Positions 1 to 8,608 of a stretch of DNA of 64,000 bases are shown in pieces. This DNA comes from Fusobacterium necrophorum subsp. necrophorum. GTDB lineage: Bacteria > Fusobacteriota > Fusobacteriia > Fusobacteriales > Fusobacteriaceae. The stretch spans positions 1,116,001 through 1,180,000 of the forward strand of contig NZ_CP034842.1 in the NCBI RefSeq assembly GCF_004006635.1, read 5' to 3'. Numbering within the stretch: position 1 is the first letter of the stretch; each line of letters opens with the position of its first letter. A program made the position numbers and the translations under genes. The notes below the pieces were generated by a model. The model made no database searches and was not told where the DNA came from. It worked only from the letters and a program-made list of their open reading frames with translations.

Positions 1-2304
1 GTAAACATTTGTTTTTTCAGCAAATTTACTGTCACTTTCTGCTTTTGTATACACGTTGCTTTTATCGGCTTTAGCATCTAATTTATTATCGGTTTCTGCT
101 TTTGTATAGGTATCTATTACGGTTCCATGATCGGAATTAACCCCTAACTTAGCCTTCCAAGCATCCACATCAATGGTGGTATCTGTTGCATTAGCAAAGT
201 TATCTATTCTGCTACTAACATTAAATAATTGCTTTCCGCTAACTGCTTCTTTTGAGGATGAACTTACTGTGCCGTCTGCCAAATTAGTTATTTTTTGATT
301 TGCCAAATCTATTCCGGTTGCACTCATTTTAACCATAGCTGTTTTTATAGAATTTAAATTTATATCAGAATTTAATCTTATTAACAGTGTATCGGCATTA
401 GAAGCTGTTGTACTTATATTGTCATCTCCATTGATTGCTAATACGTTTGATAAATTATGATTTTGTTCTGTTCCTGTATTTCCTTTAAATTTAAAACTGG
501 AGGTTCCGCTTCCTCCAATGGCGGCAATAGCGTCTTCCATTTGCTTTTTGTTAACTGCATCGGTATCAGAAGTTCCTTTTGCTACATGTACTATTTTTCT
601 TTGCTTGTTTTCAGAACCTATAGAAAGAGTATCGCTTTCTTCAACAGTAGATTTATCTCCTAAAACTATAGAGCCGGTAATTCCTGCACCAATAGCTATA
701 TTATTTCCTAATATATGATTATTATCTGCTCCCGCTGCGATACTGTTATAAGAACCTATCGCCCAAGAATTGTTTCCTTCTATTTTATATCTGTGACCTC
801 CACTATAATTATATTCTCCTCTACCAAAAACACCTGAACCCTCTCCCGACACAAGTGTTTCATACCCGAAAGCTGAACTATTATTTCCTTTTACACTATT
901 ATTATATCCGAAAGCGGAAGCGGAATTTCCGTCTACTGTGTTATCAATACCAAAGGCAGAAGAATTAAAACTGTTTGCTTTATTTACATACCCAAAGGCA
1001 AAACTGTTCGTACCGCCCGCTCTATTACCACGTCCAAAAGCAAAACTGTCTTCTCCCTCTGCTTCATTACTATTCCCAAAAGCAGCACTACGTTTTCCAC
1101 TGGCTGTGTTCTTATACCCAAAGGCGGAACTATTGATTCCTGATGCTGTATTTTCAAAACCGAAAGCGGAACTATTTTCTTTTTGAGCTTTATTTCCATA
1201 TCCAAAAGCAGAGCTGGCATGTTTTGTTGCCGTATTGGTATTTCCAAAAGCTGAGCTGTAATCTCCTTCTGCTATATTTTTAAAACCGAAAGCGGAACTG
1301 TGATCATTAGTTGCTTCATTATCGTGTCCAAAAGCAGAACTTTGCCAATCGGTTGCTTTATTATTTATTCCGGCAACTATGCTGTAGTCACTTTCTCCTT
1401 TTTTGAAAACCGGATCAGTTTCACTTTCCGAAGTTGTTCCTGTACCTGAAGCGATTAAATTCTTAACTTGTCCCACAGTTGCAGCGTCGGTATCTTGAGT
1501 TCCGTCTGCAACATTGGCTATTCTTCTTCTTTCTGTTGCCGATCCGACAGATACGGCATTATTTACTGCTGTTGAGTCACTTCCCAATACTACGGCTCTA
1601 TGGATTCCTTTACCAATGGTAACACGATTTCCCAGTATAAAATTATTATTGGTATGAGCTGCTATTACATTGCTACTTCCAAGAATAAAATTATATTCTC
1701 CTTGATTTAGGTCGTAAGTATTGTCGGGACCTTCTATTTTATTTCCGCTACCGATAGCAGTACTTGTAATTCCTTTTACAATATTTGAATTTCCGAAGGC
1801 GTTATTACCTCCCCATACCAAGTTTCTATATCCGACGGAAGTAGCATGTGAGTGTGCCTCATTTTCAAATCCGATAGCGGTGCTTTTTGTTCCTTTAGCT
1901 TCATTACGGGATCCGAAGGCGGAAGCATATCTTCCGGTTGCGAAATTCCAATACCCAAAGGCGGAAGCTTGACTGGCAGTGGCTTCATTTCCCATACCGA
2001 AGGCGGAACTGTTGTATTTACCACTGGCTATATTCCAATATCCGAAGGCGGAACTGAATTCTCCGATTGCCACATTCCATCGACCTTTTACCTGATTGCC
2101 GACATTTTCGATTGTAAGACTGTTTTGCCCTCCTAATTTTTGGATTATTGCAGGATTTTCATCTAGGTGATCATGTTCTGCCACGTAGATATGATTTCCG
2201 TCAGTTCCGGTTGGACTGACTCTGTCATCATTTACTGCTCCAAAAGCTGATTGAGAAAACGCTAATAAACATAAACAAAACAACAAATACTTCTTATTTT
2301 TCAT
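1..2304 (-). CDS. YadA-like trimeric autotransporter adhesin (3' end outside window)
   Basis: The minus strand is open without a stop from an ATG at 2304 to the left edge (768 codons read). A TAGGAGGG ribosome site precedes the start. The product begins with a signal peptide (MKNKKYLLFCLCLLAFSQSA, cleavage probably after SAFG). It then shows the head repeats of YadA-type adhesins: many 14-residue units of the form SSAFG-x-x-N-x-A, e.g. SSAFGYKNTASGKRSAAFG. The repeats form two blocks (about 2080-1750 and 1380-850). Each block is followed by a neck-like stretch (ATVGQVKNL; TDAVNKKQM) as in trimeric adhesin neck/stalk junctions. The last visible residues (YTKAETDNKLDAKADKSNVY, repeated) are stalk-like. 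The membrane anchor is not in the window. It would act on the outer membrane as a homotrimeric adhesin; the ligand is unknown. Family confident, function inferred. Confidence 0.9.
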   Translation of the reverse strand, partial: MKNKKYLLFCLCLLAFSQSAFGAVNDDRVSPTGTDGNHIYVAEHDHLDENPAIIQKLGGQNSLTIENVGNQVKGRWNVAIGEFSSAFGYWNIASGKYNSSAFGMGNEATASQASAFGYWNFATGRYASAFGSRNEAKGTKSTAIGFENEAHSHATSVGYRNLVWGGNNAFGNSNIVKGITSTAIGSGNKIEGPDNTYDLNQGEYNFILGSSNVIAAHTNNNFILGNRVTIGKGIHRAVVLGSDSTAVNNAVSVGSATERRRIANVADGTQDTDAATVGQVKNLIASGTGTTSESETDPVFKKGESDYSIVAGINNKATDWQSSAFGHDNEATNDHSSAFGFKNIAEGDYSSAFGNTNTATKHASSAFGYGNKAQKENSSAFGFENTASGINSSAFGYKNTASGKRSAAFGNSNEAEGEDSFAFGRGNRAGGTNSFAFGYVNKANSFNSSAFGIDNTVDGNSASAFGYNNSVKGNNSSAFGYETLVSGEGSGVFGRGEYNYSGGHRYKIEGNNSWAIGSYNSIAAGADNNHILGNNIAIGAGITGSIVLGDKSTVEESDTLSIGSENKQRKIVHVAKGTSDTDAVNKKQMEDAIAAIGGSGTSSFKFKGNTGTEQNHNLSNVLAINGDDNISTTASNADTLLIRLNSDINLNSIKTAMVKMSATGIDLANQKITNLADGTVSSSSKEAVSGKQLFNVSSRIDNFANATDTTIDVDAWKAKLGVNSDHGTVIDTYTKAETDNKLDAKADKSNVYTKAESDSKFAEKTNVY

Positions 2305-2776
2305 CCTTTTTTCCCTCCTATACTATATTTTTATAATAATGTTTTAAGCACCCGTATTAAATAAAAAACATTTTTTATATTTTCTAAATAAAACTAAAAC
2401 AACTAATTTTGAAGTATTTTTTCTAAAGATGAACGTTTATTTTTAAAAAGCACTTTGTTTAATAAAATTATAAATATTATAAATTGTATTTGTCAAATTT
2501 ATGAATTATATAATAATATTTTAATAGCAATTTAAAAATTATATTTGTTTTATTAGTGTTTCAGTAAGAGAGAGTTTTAATAAATAAAATTTTCGGATTT
2601 ATATTAAATATTTAGGATATTCATGGAAATTTTATAAAAATCTGTGTAGAACTAAGGTCAAATTTTTTTATTCGTGGATGTTGTGAAAGAAAGAAAAGAG
2701 GCATACTTAACAGAGTTTGGAAACTTACCTAAGGTTTTGTTAGGGGGAGGACAGCTATTCGAAACTTAAAACAAAT
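2305..2776. other. AT-rich intergenic region upstream of the adhesin
   Basis: A 470-bp gap between the adhesin start and the hairpin at 2777. It must hold the adhesin promoter on the minus strand; several TATAAT-like stretches lie at 2310-2350 but none has a clear -35. Near the right end, about 2674-2769 on the plus strand, a short open frame reads like coding sequence (KERKEAYLTEFGNLP, then KVLLGGGQLFET and stop). It has no ATG and may be a gene remnant. Nothing else is recognised. Confidence 0.4.
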
Positions 2777-2831
2777 AAAAAGAGCTGCATCAAAACAATA
2801 AGTATTGTTCTTTTTCGAAACAGCTCTTTTT
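2777..2831 (-). terminator. Nested hairpin, likely ancestral terminator of the phoH operon
   Basis: An outer stem of 11 bp (AAAAAGAGCTG at 2777-2787 with CAGCTCTTTTT at 2821-2831) encloses a second hairpin (AACAATA at 2794-2800 with TATTGTT at 2803-2809). Read on the minus strand it ends in a T-run, as a terminator for leftward transcription from phoH would. The IS at 2843-4440 now separates it from phoH. Confidence 0.55.
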
Positions 2832-2972
2832 CTATTTTTATGGATTGTATAATAAATGGTGTTGATGAGAAATGTTTCCTCAATACCATTTTTTTTACAA
2901 AAAAAAGTGGAGACTTTGAAATTTTCCTGTTAAAATGTAATTGCGAAACCCAATTTAAAAGGAGTGATTTCA

Positions 2973-4250
2973 TTGTCTCATTCAGATTTTATCAAAGTTC
3001 TTTTCGATTTACAAGACCCTAATTTATATTTTTTAGAGGATGACATTCAAAGAGTTCAAAAAAAACAAATCTACTCTAAAGTATTACATGCTACTTTAAC
3101 CAAAGATACCTGCGCTTGTCCTCATTGTAACTCTCTACATACTGTAAAAAATGGCTTCAAGACCTCTTTGGTTCGTTTTATTCCTTTTCAAGAATATGCT
3201 ATTCAGATTGCCTTGAAAAAACAAAGATTTCTTTGTAGAGATTGTAAACGATCTTTTCTTTTAGAATCTTCTATTGTGAAGAAATATGAGTCTATTTCTC
3301 AAACATTAAAACTTTCTGTTTTAAAAGATTTACAGAAAAATCTTTCCTTATCTTGGATTGCGGAGCGACACCATATTTCGATTCCTACTGTTCAAAGAAT
3401 TTTAAAACAGGGTTATGTTTCTTACGAAATCTCCAAAAAATCTTTGCCTAAAGTGCTTTGCTTTGATGAATTTCAATCGACAAAAGATAGTGATGGAGCC
3501 ATGTCTTTTCTTTTTATGGATGGAATCTCCCATAAAATATTGGATATTGTTGAAAATCGAAAATTACCTGCGCTCGAAGATTATTTCTCAAGATTCTCCT
3601 ATCAAGCGAGGTCTCAAGTGAAATATATTGTCATGGATATGTATTCCCCTTATATTCAACTTGCAAAACGTTGTTTTCCAAAAGCAAACATTGTACTAGA
3701 CACCTTTCATATTGTTCAACTTGTCAATCGTGCTTTTAACCAAACAAGAATTCGAGAGATGAATCAAGAGAAAACGAAAAATCCAAAACGATATCGCATG
3801 CTAAAACGAGATTGGAAACTGTATCTACAAGATTTTTTAACCTTATCAGAAAGTAGAAAATACTGTCATTCCTTAAAACAACTCATTTCTCCCAGTGAAA
3901 AGGTAGATTATGTAATGTCTAAGAAGGAAAATTTACGACAAGATTATTATTTTTATCAAGATATTTTATATGCTGTAAAAAGAAAAGATTTTCGACTGTT
4001 CGAATCTTACTTAGAACGATGGAAGAAAAAGCTAAGCTCTAAGATGCAAACAGCTTGGAAAACACTTCGTAAATACAGAAAATATATTCGAAACACTTTA
4101 GAAACAAGCTATACCAATGGAGCTTTAGAGGGAAGGAACAATTTTATTAAATCTGTCAAACGAGTTGCATTTGGATTCCGTAGGTTTTCCCATTTTCGAC
4201 AGAGAATTTTAATTATCCAAGGGATAGCGCAAATCAATCCCAATTTTTAA
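2973..4250 (+). CDS. ISL3-family transposase
   Basis: A 425-residue DDE transposase. TTG at 2973 is chosen because a GGAG at 2961-2964 lies 8 bp upstream; a GTG at 2964 is too close to that site. The N-terminal zinc finger shows two CxxC pairs (CPHC and CRDC, about residues 48-87). The catalytic region shows CFDEF (first acidic residue), IVMDMYSPY (second D) and a late ALEGRNNFIKSVKR block carrying the E, the usual ISL3 signature. The frame is intact and the ends and target duplication are preserved, so the element may still be mobile. It lies between phoH and the adhesin gene, opposite to both. Confidence 0.92.
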   Translation: MSHSDFIKVLFDLQDPNLYFLEDDIQRVQKKQIYSKVLHATLTKDTCACPHCNSLHTVKNGFKTSLVRFIPFQEYAIQIALKKQRFLCRDCKRSFLLESSIVKKYESISQTLKLSVLKDLQKNLSLSWIAERHHISIPTVQRILKQGYVSYEISKKSLPKVLCFDEFQSTKDSDGAMSFLFMDGISHKILDIVENRKLPALEDYFSRFSYQARSQVKYIVMDMYSPYIQLAKRCFPKANIVLDTFHIVQLVNRAFNQTRIREMNQEKTKNPKRYRMLKRDWKLYLQDFLTLSESRKYCHSLKQLISPSEKVDYVMSKKENLRQDYYFYQDILYAVKRKDFRLFESYLERWKKKLSSKMQTAWKTLRKYRKYIRNTLETSYTNGALEGRNNFIKSVKRVAFGFRRFSHFRQRILIIQGIAQINPNF

Positions 4251-4332
4251 ACAATTTTTTTAATTTCATAAAGATATACTTAGGATCTTCGGGTTCTTTT
4301 TTGTGCTAGCCAAAATTTAAGATACGATTTTA

Positions 4333-4400
4333 TTTTTTCAGATAGAAAAAAGGATTTTAAAGATTTTGTTTCCAAAATCCCTAAAATCCTCTTGAAAATT
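4333..4400 (-). terminator. Hairpin plus T-run inside IS right end, downstream of phoH
   Basis: Read on the minus strand: GAGGATTTTAGGGATTTT, a short loop, AAAATCTTTAAAATCC, then TTTTTTC. It lies about 70 bp after the phoH stop and would terminate leftward transcription. The same structure occurs in both IS remnants (19855 and 36160), each after a gene end. Confidence 0.65.
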
Positions 4401-4466
4401 TCATATTCTACTCTTCATCAACACGATTTGACAAAGAGCCTTTTTATGGAGAATTCTAAAGAAATT

Positions 4467-5774
4467 TTACAAAAGTTTTGCAGCAATTTCCGCCACTTCA
4501 GAACGTTCTCCTTTTACTAGTGTTATATGCCCTAGAATACTTTCATTTTTTAATTTTTCTGCCAAATAAGTTAAACCGTTGGTGTTGGCATCCAAATAGG
4601 GATTATCAATTTGAGCGGGATCCCCTGTAAATACAATTTTTGTATTTTCTCCCACTCTGGTTACAATGGTTTTTATTTCCAATGGAGTCAGGTTTTGAGC
4701 TTCGTCGATGACGATAAATCCTGCCGGAATACTTCTTCCACGAATATATGTTAGAGGCTCAATTTTCATCAGTCCCATAGATTCCAAACCTTGTACGACT
4801 TTTTCTCCCGTTTTATCCCCTCGACTGTTGGACAAAAATTCAATATTATCAAAAATCGGTTGCATCCAAGGTTTTAATTTTTCTTTTTCACTGCCCGGCA
4901 GGTATCCTAAATCTTTTCCCATAGGAATAATCGGTCTGGCAATAAAAATTTTCTTATATTTTTTTCTTTCCACGACTTGCTCCAAGGCGGCAGCAATGGC
5001 AAGCAGAGTTTTTCCGGTTCCTGCTCCACCGACCAGGGTTACTACTTTGACACTTTCATCCATTAACAGTTCCATAGCAAAGCGTTGCTCTTCATTTCTT
5101 GCACGTAAGCCCCAAGCTTCAATGTCTCCTAAGATGATTTTTCGAACTTTTCCGTTGGCATAACGACCTGTAGAGAATTCTTTTTCACAGTTCATACGAA
5201 TAAAACAATTTGGAGTCAAATTTTCCGGACTTAAAGCTAATTTATCAATAGAAATTTTCCCCAGCTTCCCATAGTCTTCCAACAGGTCTTCCGACACGGA
5301 AATATCAATAAATCCGGTATAGAGTTCATTGTAATCGACTTTATCGTTTTTGTAATCCTGTACCTCCAAGTTAAGAGCATCCGCTTTAATTCGCATATTG
5401 ATATCCTTGGAAACGATGACAACACGTGTTTCCGGATTTTTTTTCTGAATGCCGAGAGTGACGGAGATAATCATATTATCTACAATATCTCGTCGTAATA
5501 CTGCCGGCAAATCTTCCTTATTGGTGTTGATTTCCACTCGGAAGAAAATATCGTTTTCCAATTCCACTCCTTGATATAAACTTCCTTTTTTTCGAATTTC
5601 GTCAATGACTCTGGATACCAATCTGGCTTGAATTGCCGTATTAGGATTTCTTTTCAGCTTATCAATTTCCTCAATCACAAAGATAGGAACAACAACTTCG
5701 TTGTCTTCAAATTTGTAAATACAGTAAGGATCATGAATCAATACATTGGTGTCCAAAACAAAAATTTTTCTCAT
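4467..5774 (-). CDS. PhoH-family ATPase with N-terminal PIN domain
   Basis: 435 residues. The N-terminal PIN-like nuclease domain (about 1-130) begins FVLDTNVLIHDP, with the conserved acidic residues of PIN ribonucleases. The C-terminal PhoH domain has a Walker A (GGAGTGKT, about residue 250) and a Walker B (FIVIDEAQN). This PIN-PhoH fusion is a known bacterial family (B. subtilis YlaK type), thought to be an ATP-dependent RNA helicase/ribonuclease. The substrate here is unknown. It is the last gene of a leftward operon, 33 bp after the thioredoxin reductase gene, with GAGGAGG before its ATG. Confidence 0.9.
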   Translation of the reverse strand: MRKIFVLDTNVLIHDPYCIYKFEDNEVVVPIFVIEEIDKLKRNPNTAIQARLVSRVIDEIRKKGSLYQGVELENDIFFRVEINTNKEDLPAVLRRDIVDNMIISVTLGIQKKNPETRVVIVSKDINMRIKADALNLEVQDYKNDKVDYNELYTGFIDISVSEDLLEDYGKLGKISIDKLALSPENLTPNCFIRMNCEKEFSTGRYANGKVRKIILGDIEAWGLRARNEEQRFAMELLMDESVKVVTLVGGAGTGKTLLAIAAALEQVVERKKYKKIFIARPIIPMGKDLGYLPGSEKEKLKPWMQPIFDNIEFLSNSRGDKTGEKVVQGLESMGLMKIEPLTYIRGRSIPAGFIVIDEAQNLTPLEIKTIVTRVGENTKIVFTGDPAQIDNPYLDANTNGLTYLAEKLKNESILGHITLVKGERSEVAEIAAKLL

Positions 5775-5807
5775 ACATTCTCCTCCTCATATTATTCATA
5801 ATGAATC

Positions 5808-6734
5808 TTATTTATTTGTTTTTTTAGTTAAAATATCTTTGATAATCATAGAAGCTGCAATGGTTCCGTCATTGGTTGCTGTGGTCACTTGCCGAATTTC
5901 CTTTTCACGAATATCTCCTATGGCATACATGTTAGGAGTTCGAATTTGCATTTTGTCATTTGTTTTGATGAAGCCTTTGGAGTCCATATCAGCAAACTCT
6001 CCGAAAAGTTCCGTATTGCTTTTTGTTCCGAGATATAGGAAGAGAAAGTCCGTGTTTTCTTCCGAGAGATTTCCTTCTTGATCTTCTAAGACAAAGGAAG
6101 TCAGAGCTTCTTCATCTCCTTTCACCTCTTTCAGAGAAAGGGAATATCGAATTCGTACCTTTTCATTTTCCGATAAAGCCTTCAAAACTTCCTGAGGAGC
6201 TTCCAAAGTTTCTTCCGTGACATAGATATGCACTTCTTTTGCAAAACGGGTTAAGAAAAGAGCCTCTTCTGCCAGTTCTTCTCCCTTTCCCACGAGAGAA
6301 ACGATACGATTTCGTGTAAAAGCTCCATCGCAAGTTGCACAATAGGAAACTCCCGCTCCGATATATTTTGCCTCTCCTGCCACTTTTTTCGCTTTCAGCA
6401 TCCCGGAAGCAATGATGATATATCTGCATTTAAAATTTCCTTGATCGGTTTTGACAATTTTAATTTCTTCGTATGGGTCAAAGCCCAATACTGTTGCTTC
6501 TTGAATTTCTACATTATAGGAAAGTGCTTGTTTTTTCATAGCTTCATAGATTTCTTTTCCACTGGGACTATGGAAGAATCCCGGATAATTTTCGATTTTA
6601 TGTGCAGAGAGTAAAGCTCCTACTCCCGCTTTTTCTAAAATAAGAGTGGATACTTTTCCGCGTCCTAAGTAAATTCCTGCACTTAGACCGGCAGGACCTG
6701 CTCCAACAATGATGACATCATATATTTTTTCCAT
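5808..6734 (-). CDS. trxB: Thioredoxin reductase (FAD/NAD(P)H-dependent)
   Basis: 308 residues, the usual TrxB length. The N-terminus has the FAD-binding GAGPAGLSAGIYLGRG. The redox-active CATC follows in SYCATCDGAF (about residue 132). The C-terminal FAD motif is AIGDIREKEIRQVTTATNDG. The NADPH-binding glycine motif is unusual (VGKGEELAEEA where GGGDSAVEEA is typical), so it could be a TrxB-like paralogue with altered nucleotide preference. It would reduce thioredoxin-type partners in the cytoplasm. It sits between the MBL hydrolase and phoH in one operon. Confidence 0.85.
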   Translation of the reverse strand: MEKIYDVIIVGAGPAGLSAGIYLGRGKVSTLILEKAGVGALLSAHKIENYPGFFHSPSGKEIYEAMKKQALSYNVEIQEATVLGFDPYEEIKIVKTDQGNFKCRYIIIASGMLKAKKVAGEAKYIGAGVSYCATCDGAFTRNRIVSLVGKGEELAEEALFLTRFAKEVHIYVTEETLEAPQEVLKALSENEKVRIRYSLSLKEVKGDEEALTSFVLEDQEGNLSEENTDFLFLYLGTKSNTELFGEFADMDSKGFIKTNDKMQIRTPNMYAIGDIREKEIRQVTTATNDGTIAASMIIKDILTKKTNK

Positions 6735-6757
6735 ACTGTAATTTTCCCTCCTAGTTT

Positions 6758-7378
6758 CTATATACGACGGAATCCTAAAAATTCCTTTTCTTCTCCAATC
6801 GTTGTCTCTTCCGTGTGTCCATTATAGACTATCGTGTCTTCCGGCAAGCTGCACAATTTTTTAAGACTTTCGACCAATTGATGTTGACTTCCGGTAGGCA
6901 AATCAAAACGCCCGTAACTGTGATAAAATAAAGTGTCTCCTGCCATTAAAATTTTGGAATCTTTATGATAGAAAGATTTGGAACCTATGGTATGTCCCGG
7001 AGTGTCCAAGACTAAAAATTCTCCCACCATATCTCCACCTTGTACGACAAAAATTTCTCCATGATATTCAAAGTTTTCTCCTGAAATATAGGCATTTAAA
7101 TTTAAATTCGGATTGGATAAAAATTCCTGTTCTTCTTTTCCGATATATAGCTTTGCCTGTGGAAAACGCTTTAAAAATTCATGGACTCCGTCAATATGAT
7201 CTCCATGCCCGTGTGTTAAAATTAAATATTTCATATGCAATTGTTTCTCCTTGACAAAGGCTTCCAGTTTATCTAAATTCTTTCCTCCACAATCAAAAAA
7301 ATAGGCGGTCCCGTCTTCTTTCCAAGCCAAAAAGCAATTGGTCATCATAGGGCCTAAATGAAATTTTTTTACTTGCAC
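6758..7378 (-). CDS. MBL-fold metallohydrolase (glyoxalase II-like)
   Basis: 206 residues from a GTG start at 7378, chosen because GAGGTGAG lies just upstream. A longer frame to an ATG at 7420 exists, but it would overlap a TATAAT box (7409-7414, minus strand), so I reject it. The metal-binding THGHGDH motif is at residues 55-61. Later conserved pieces are DTPGHTIGS, GDTLF and YNGH. This small GloB-like family hydrolyses thioesters or related substrates; the actual substrate is not predictable. First gene of the leftward operon with trxB and phoH. Confidence 0.88.
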   Translation of the reverse strand: MQVKKFHLGPMMTNCFLAWKEDGTAYFFDCGGKNLDKLEAFVKEKQLHMKYLILTHGHGDHIDGVHEFLKRFPQAKLYIGKEEQEFLSNPNLNLNAYISGENFEYHGEIFVVQGGDMVGEFLVLDTPGHTIGSKSFYHKDSKILMAGDTLFYHSYGRFDLPTGSQHQLVESLKKLCSLPEDTIVYNGHTEETTIGEEKEFLGFRRI

Positions 7379-7408
7379 AAGTCTCACCTCAATTTTACTA
7401 TTTTTCGT

Positions 7409-7414
7409 ATTATA
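7409..7414 (-). promoter_or_regulatory. -10 box for the MBL-trxB-phoH operon
   Basis: TATAAT on the minus strand, 31 bp upstream of the GTG start at 7378. The -35 region about 17 bp further (ATTCAT) is weak. Confidence 0.4.
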
Positions 7415-7501
7415 CTCCAAATTTTTTCAGAATGAATGTGACTTGGTAACATTATTTTGAAAAAGAAGGATAGAAACTTGAGAAACTTTAAATTATAATT
7501 T

Positions 7502-7530
7502 TTGAATTGCGATATAAAAAATGATATAAT
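7502..7530 (+). promoter_or_regulatory. Promoter of the trmL-ruvC-ltaE-tmcAL-MFS-comEC operon
   Basis: TTGAAT (7502-7507), 17-bp spacer, TATAAT (7525-7530), 36 bp before the trmL start. The following genes are adjacent or overlapping, and no other clear promoter is seen until 13311. Confidence 0.65.
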
Positions 7531-7566
7531 GATAAAAAAAGATGAAGAATAAAGTGAGGTAGAAAG

Positions 7567-8025
7567 ATGAACATCGTATTGTATCAACCGGAAATCCCGT
7601 ATAACACAGGAAACATAGGGAGAAGTTGTGTGTTGACAAATACACATTTACATTTAATCAAACCTTTAGGCTTTTCTCTTGATGAGAAACAAATCAGACG
7701 TTCCGGTTTGGATTATTGGCATTCCGTGAAATTGACGATTTGGGAAAGTTTTGAAGAATTTTTGGCAAGTGATCCGGAAATGCGATTGTTTTATGCGACG
7801 ACAAAGACAAAACAAAAATATAGTGATGTCAGATATCAGGAAAATGATTATATTATGTTCGGGCCGGAATCTCGTGGAATTCCGGAAGATATTTTAAAGC
7901 AAGATCCGGAACGTTGTATCACGATTCCTATGATTCCTATGGGAAGATCTTTGAATTTATCAAATTCTGCCGCCATTATTTTGTATGAAGCATTGCGACA
8001 AGTGAATTTTTGTTTTGGAGAATGA
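7567..8025 (+). CDS. trmL: tRNA (cytidine/uridine-34 2'-O)-methyltransferase
   Basis: 152 residues, standard for TrmL (YibK), a minimal SPOUT methyltransferase. It opens with NIVLYQPEIPYNTGNIGRSC. The knotted SAM-binding region contains FGPESRGIPEDIL, then IPMIPMGRSLNLSNSAAIILYE, both family signatures. It methylates the wobble ribose of leucine tRNAs. First gene of the operon, overlapping or abutting ruvC. Confidence 0.93.
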   Translation: MNIVLYQPEIPYNTGNIGRSCVLTNTHLHLIKPLGFSLDEKQIRRSGLDYWHSVKLTIWESFEEFLASDPEMRLFYATTKTKQKYSDVRYQENDYIMFGPESRGIPEDILKQDPERCITIPMIPMGRSLNLSNSAAIILYEALRQVNFCFGE

Positions 8026-8027
8026 AA

Positions 8028-8597
8028 ATGAGAGTGTTGGGAATCGATCCGGGAACGGCTATTGTAGGATATGGTATCATTGATTATGAAAAAGGAAAAT
8101 TTCAGATTGTAGATTATGGATGTATTTATACGGCAAAAGATTTGCCAATGGAAGATCGTTTGGTAAAAATTCATGAAGAATTGAGTGCACTGATTGAAAA
8201 ATACCGGCCGGAAGAGATGGCAGTCGAAGAGTTATTTTATTTCAAAAACAATAAGACGGTCATTTCCGTCGGGCAGGCGAGGGGAGTCATTGTATTGACA
8301 GGACGTTTGCATGGTTTACAAATGCATGCTTACACTCCCTTACAGGTAAAGATGGGAATCACAGGCTATGGAAGAGCGGAAAAAAAGCAAATTCAACAGA
8401 TGGTACAAAGATTTTTGGGTTTAAAAGAACTTCCGAAACCGGACGATGCGGCAGATGCTTTGGCCATTGCCATCAATCATATTCATACGAAAACCAGTGC
8501 TTTGGTACAAATGGATTCCGTTTGTTTGAAAAAATTACCCAAAGGAACGGAGAAATTATCTGTCCAAGAATATCGAGAATTATTTTTAAAGAAGTAG
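8028..8597 (+). CDS. ruvC: Holliday junction resolvase RuvC
   Basis: 189 residues from ATG 8028, which has GGAG 7 bp upstream. An ATG at 8022 overlaps the trmL stop but is too close to the ribosome site. The N-terminus RVLGIDPGTAIVGYG carries the first catalytic Asp. VEELFYFKN supplies the next acidic residue and KPDDAADALAIA the C-terminal Asp pair. RuvC cleaves four-way junctions with RuvAB, which are not in this window. Confidence 0.95.
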   Translation: MRVLGIDPGTAIVGYGIIDYEKGKFQIVDYGCIYTAKDLPMEDRLVKIHEELSALIEKYRPEEMAVEELFYFKNNKTVISVGQARGVIVLTGRLHGLQMHAYTPLQVKMGITGYGRAEKKQIQQMVQRFLGLKELPKPDDAADALAIAINHIHTKTSALVQMDSVCLKKLPKGTEKLSVQEYRELFLKK

Positions 8598-8608
8598 GAG
8601 GGGAGTTT

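Larger units (their letters stand above)
2843..4440 (+). mobile_element. ISL3-family insertion sequence, apparently complete
   Basis: It contains one transposase gene (2973-4250) and imperfect inverted ends. The right end, read inward, starts GGCTCTTTGTCAAATC and reaches GTGTTGATGA; the left end starts near 2842 and reaches GGTGTTGATGA at about 2868. The 8-bp sequence TTTTTATG occurs directly outside both ends (2835-2842 and 4441-4448), matching the 8-bp target duplications known for ISL3-family elements. The one-base position of the left end is ambiguous because the next base (G) is also shared. Two partial copies of its right end occur at 19801 and 36116. Confidence 0.8.

Noticed and set aside
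4708..5163. 151-codon plus-strand frame opposite phoH
   Set aside because: Shadow of the PhoH domain in another frame; no ribosome site or family features.
7379..7420. N-terminal extension of the MBL hydrolase to an ATG at 7420
   Set aside because: It would overlap the TATAAT box; the GTG at 7378 has the ribosome site.
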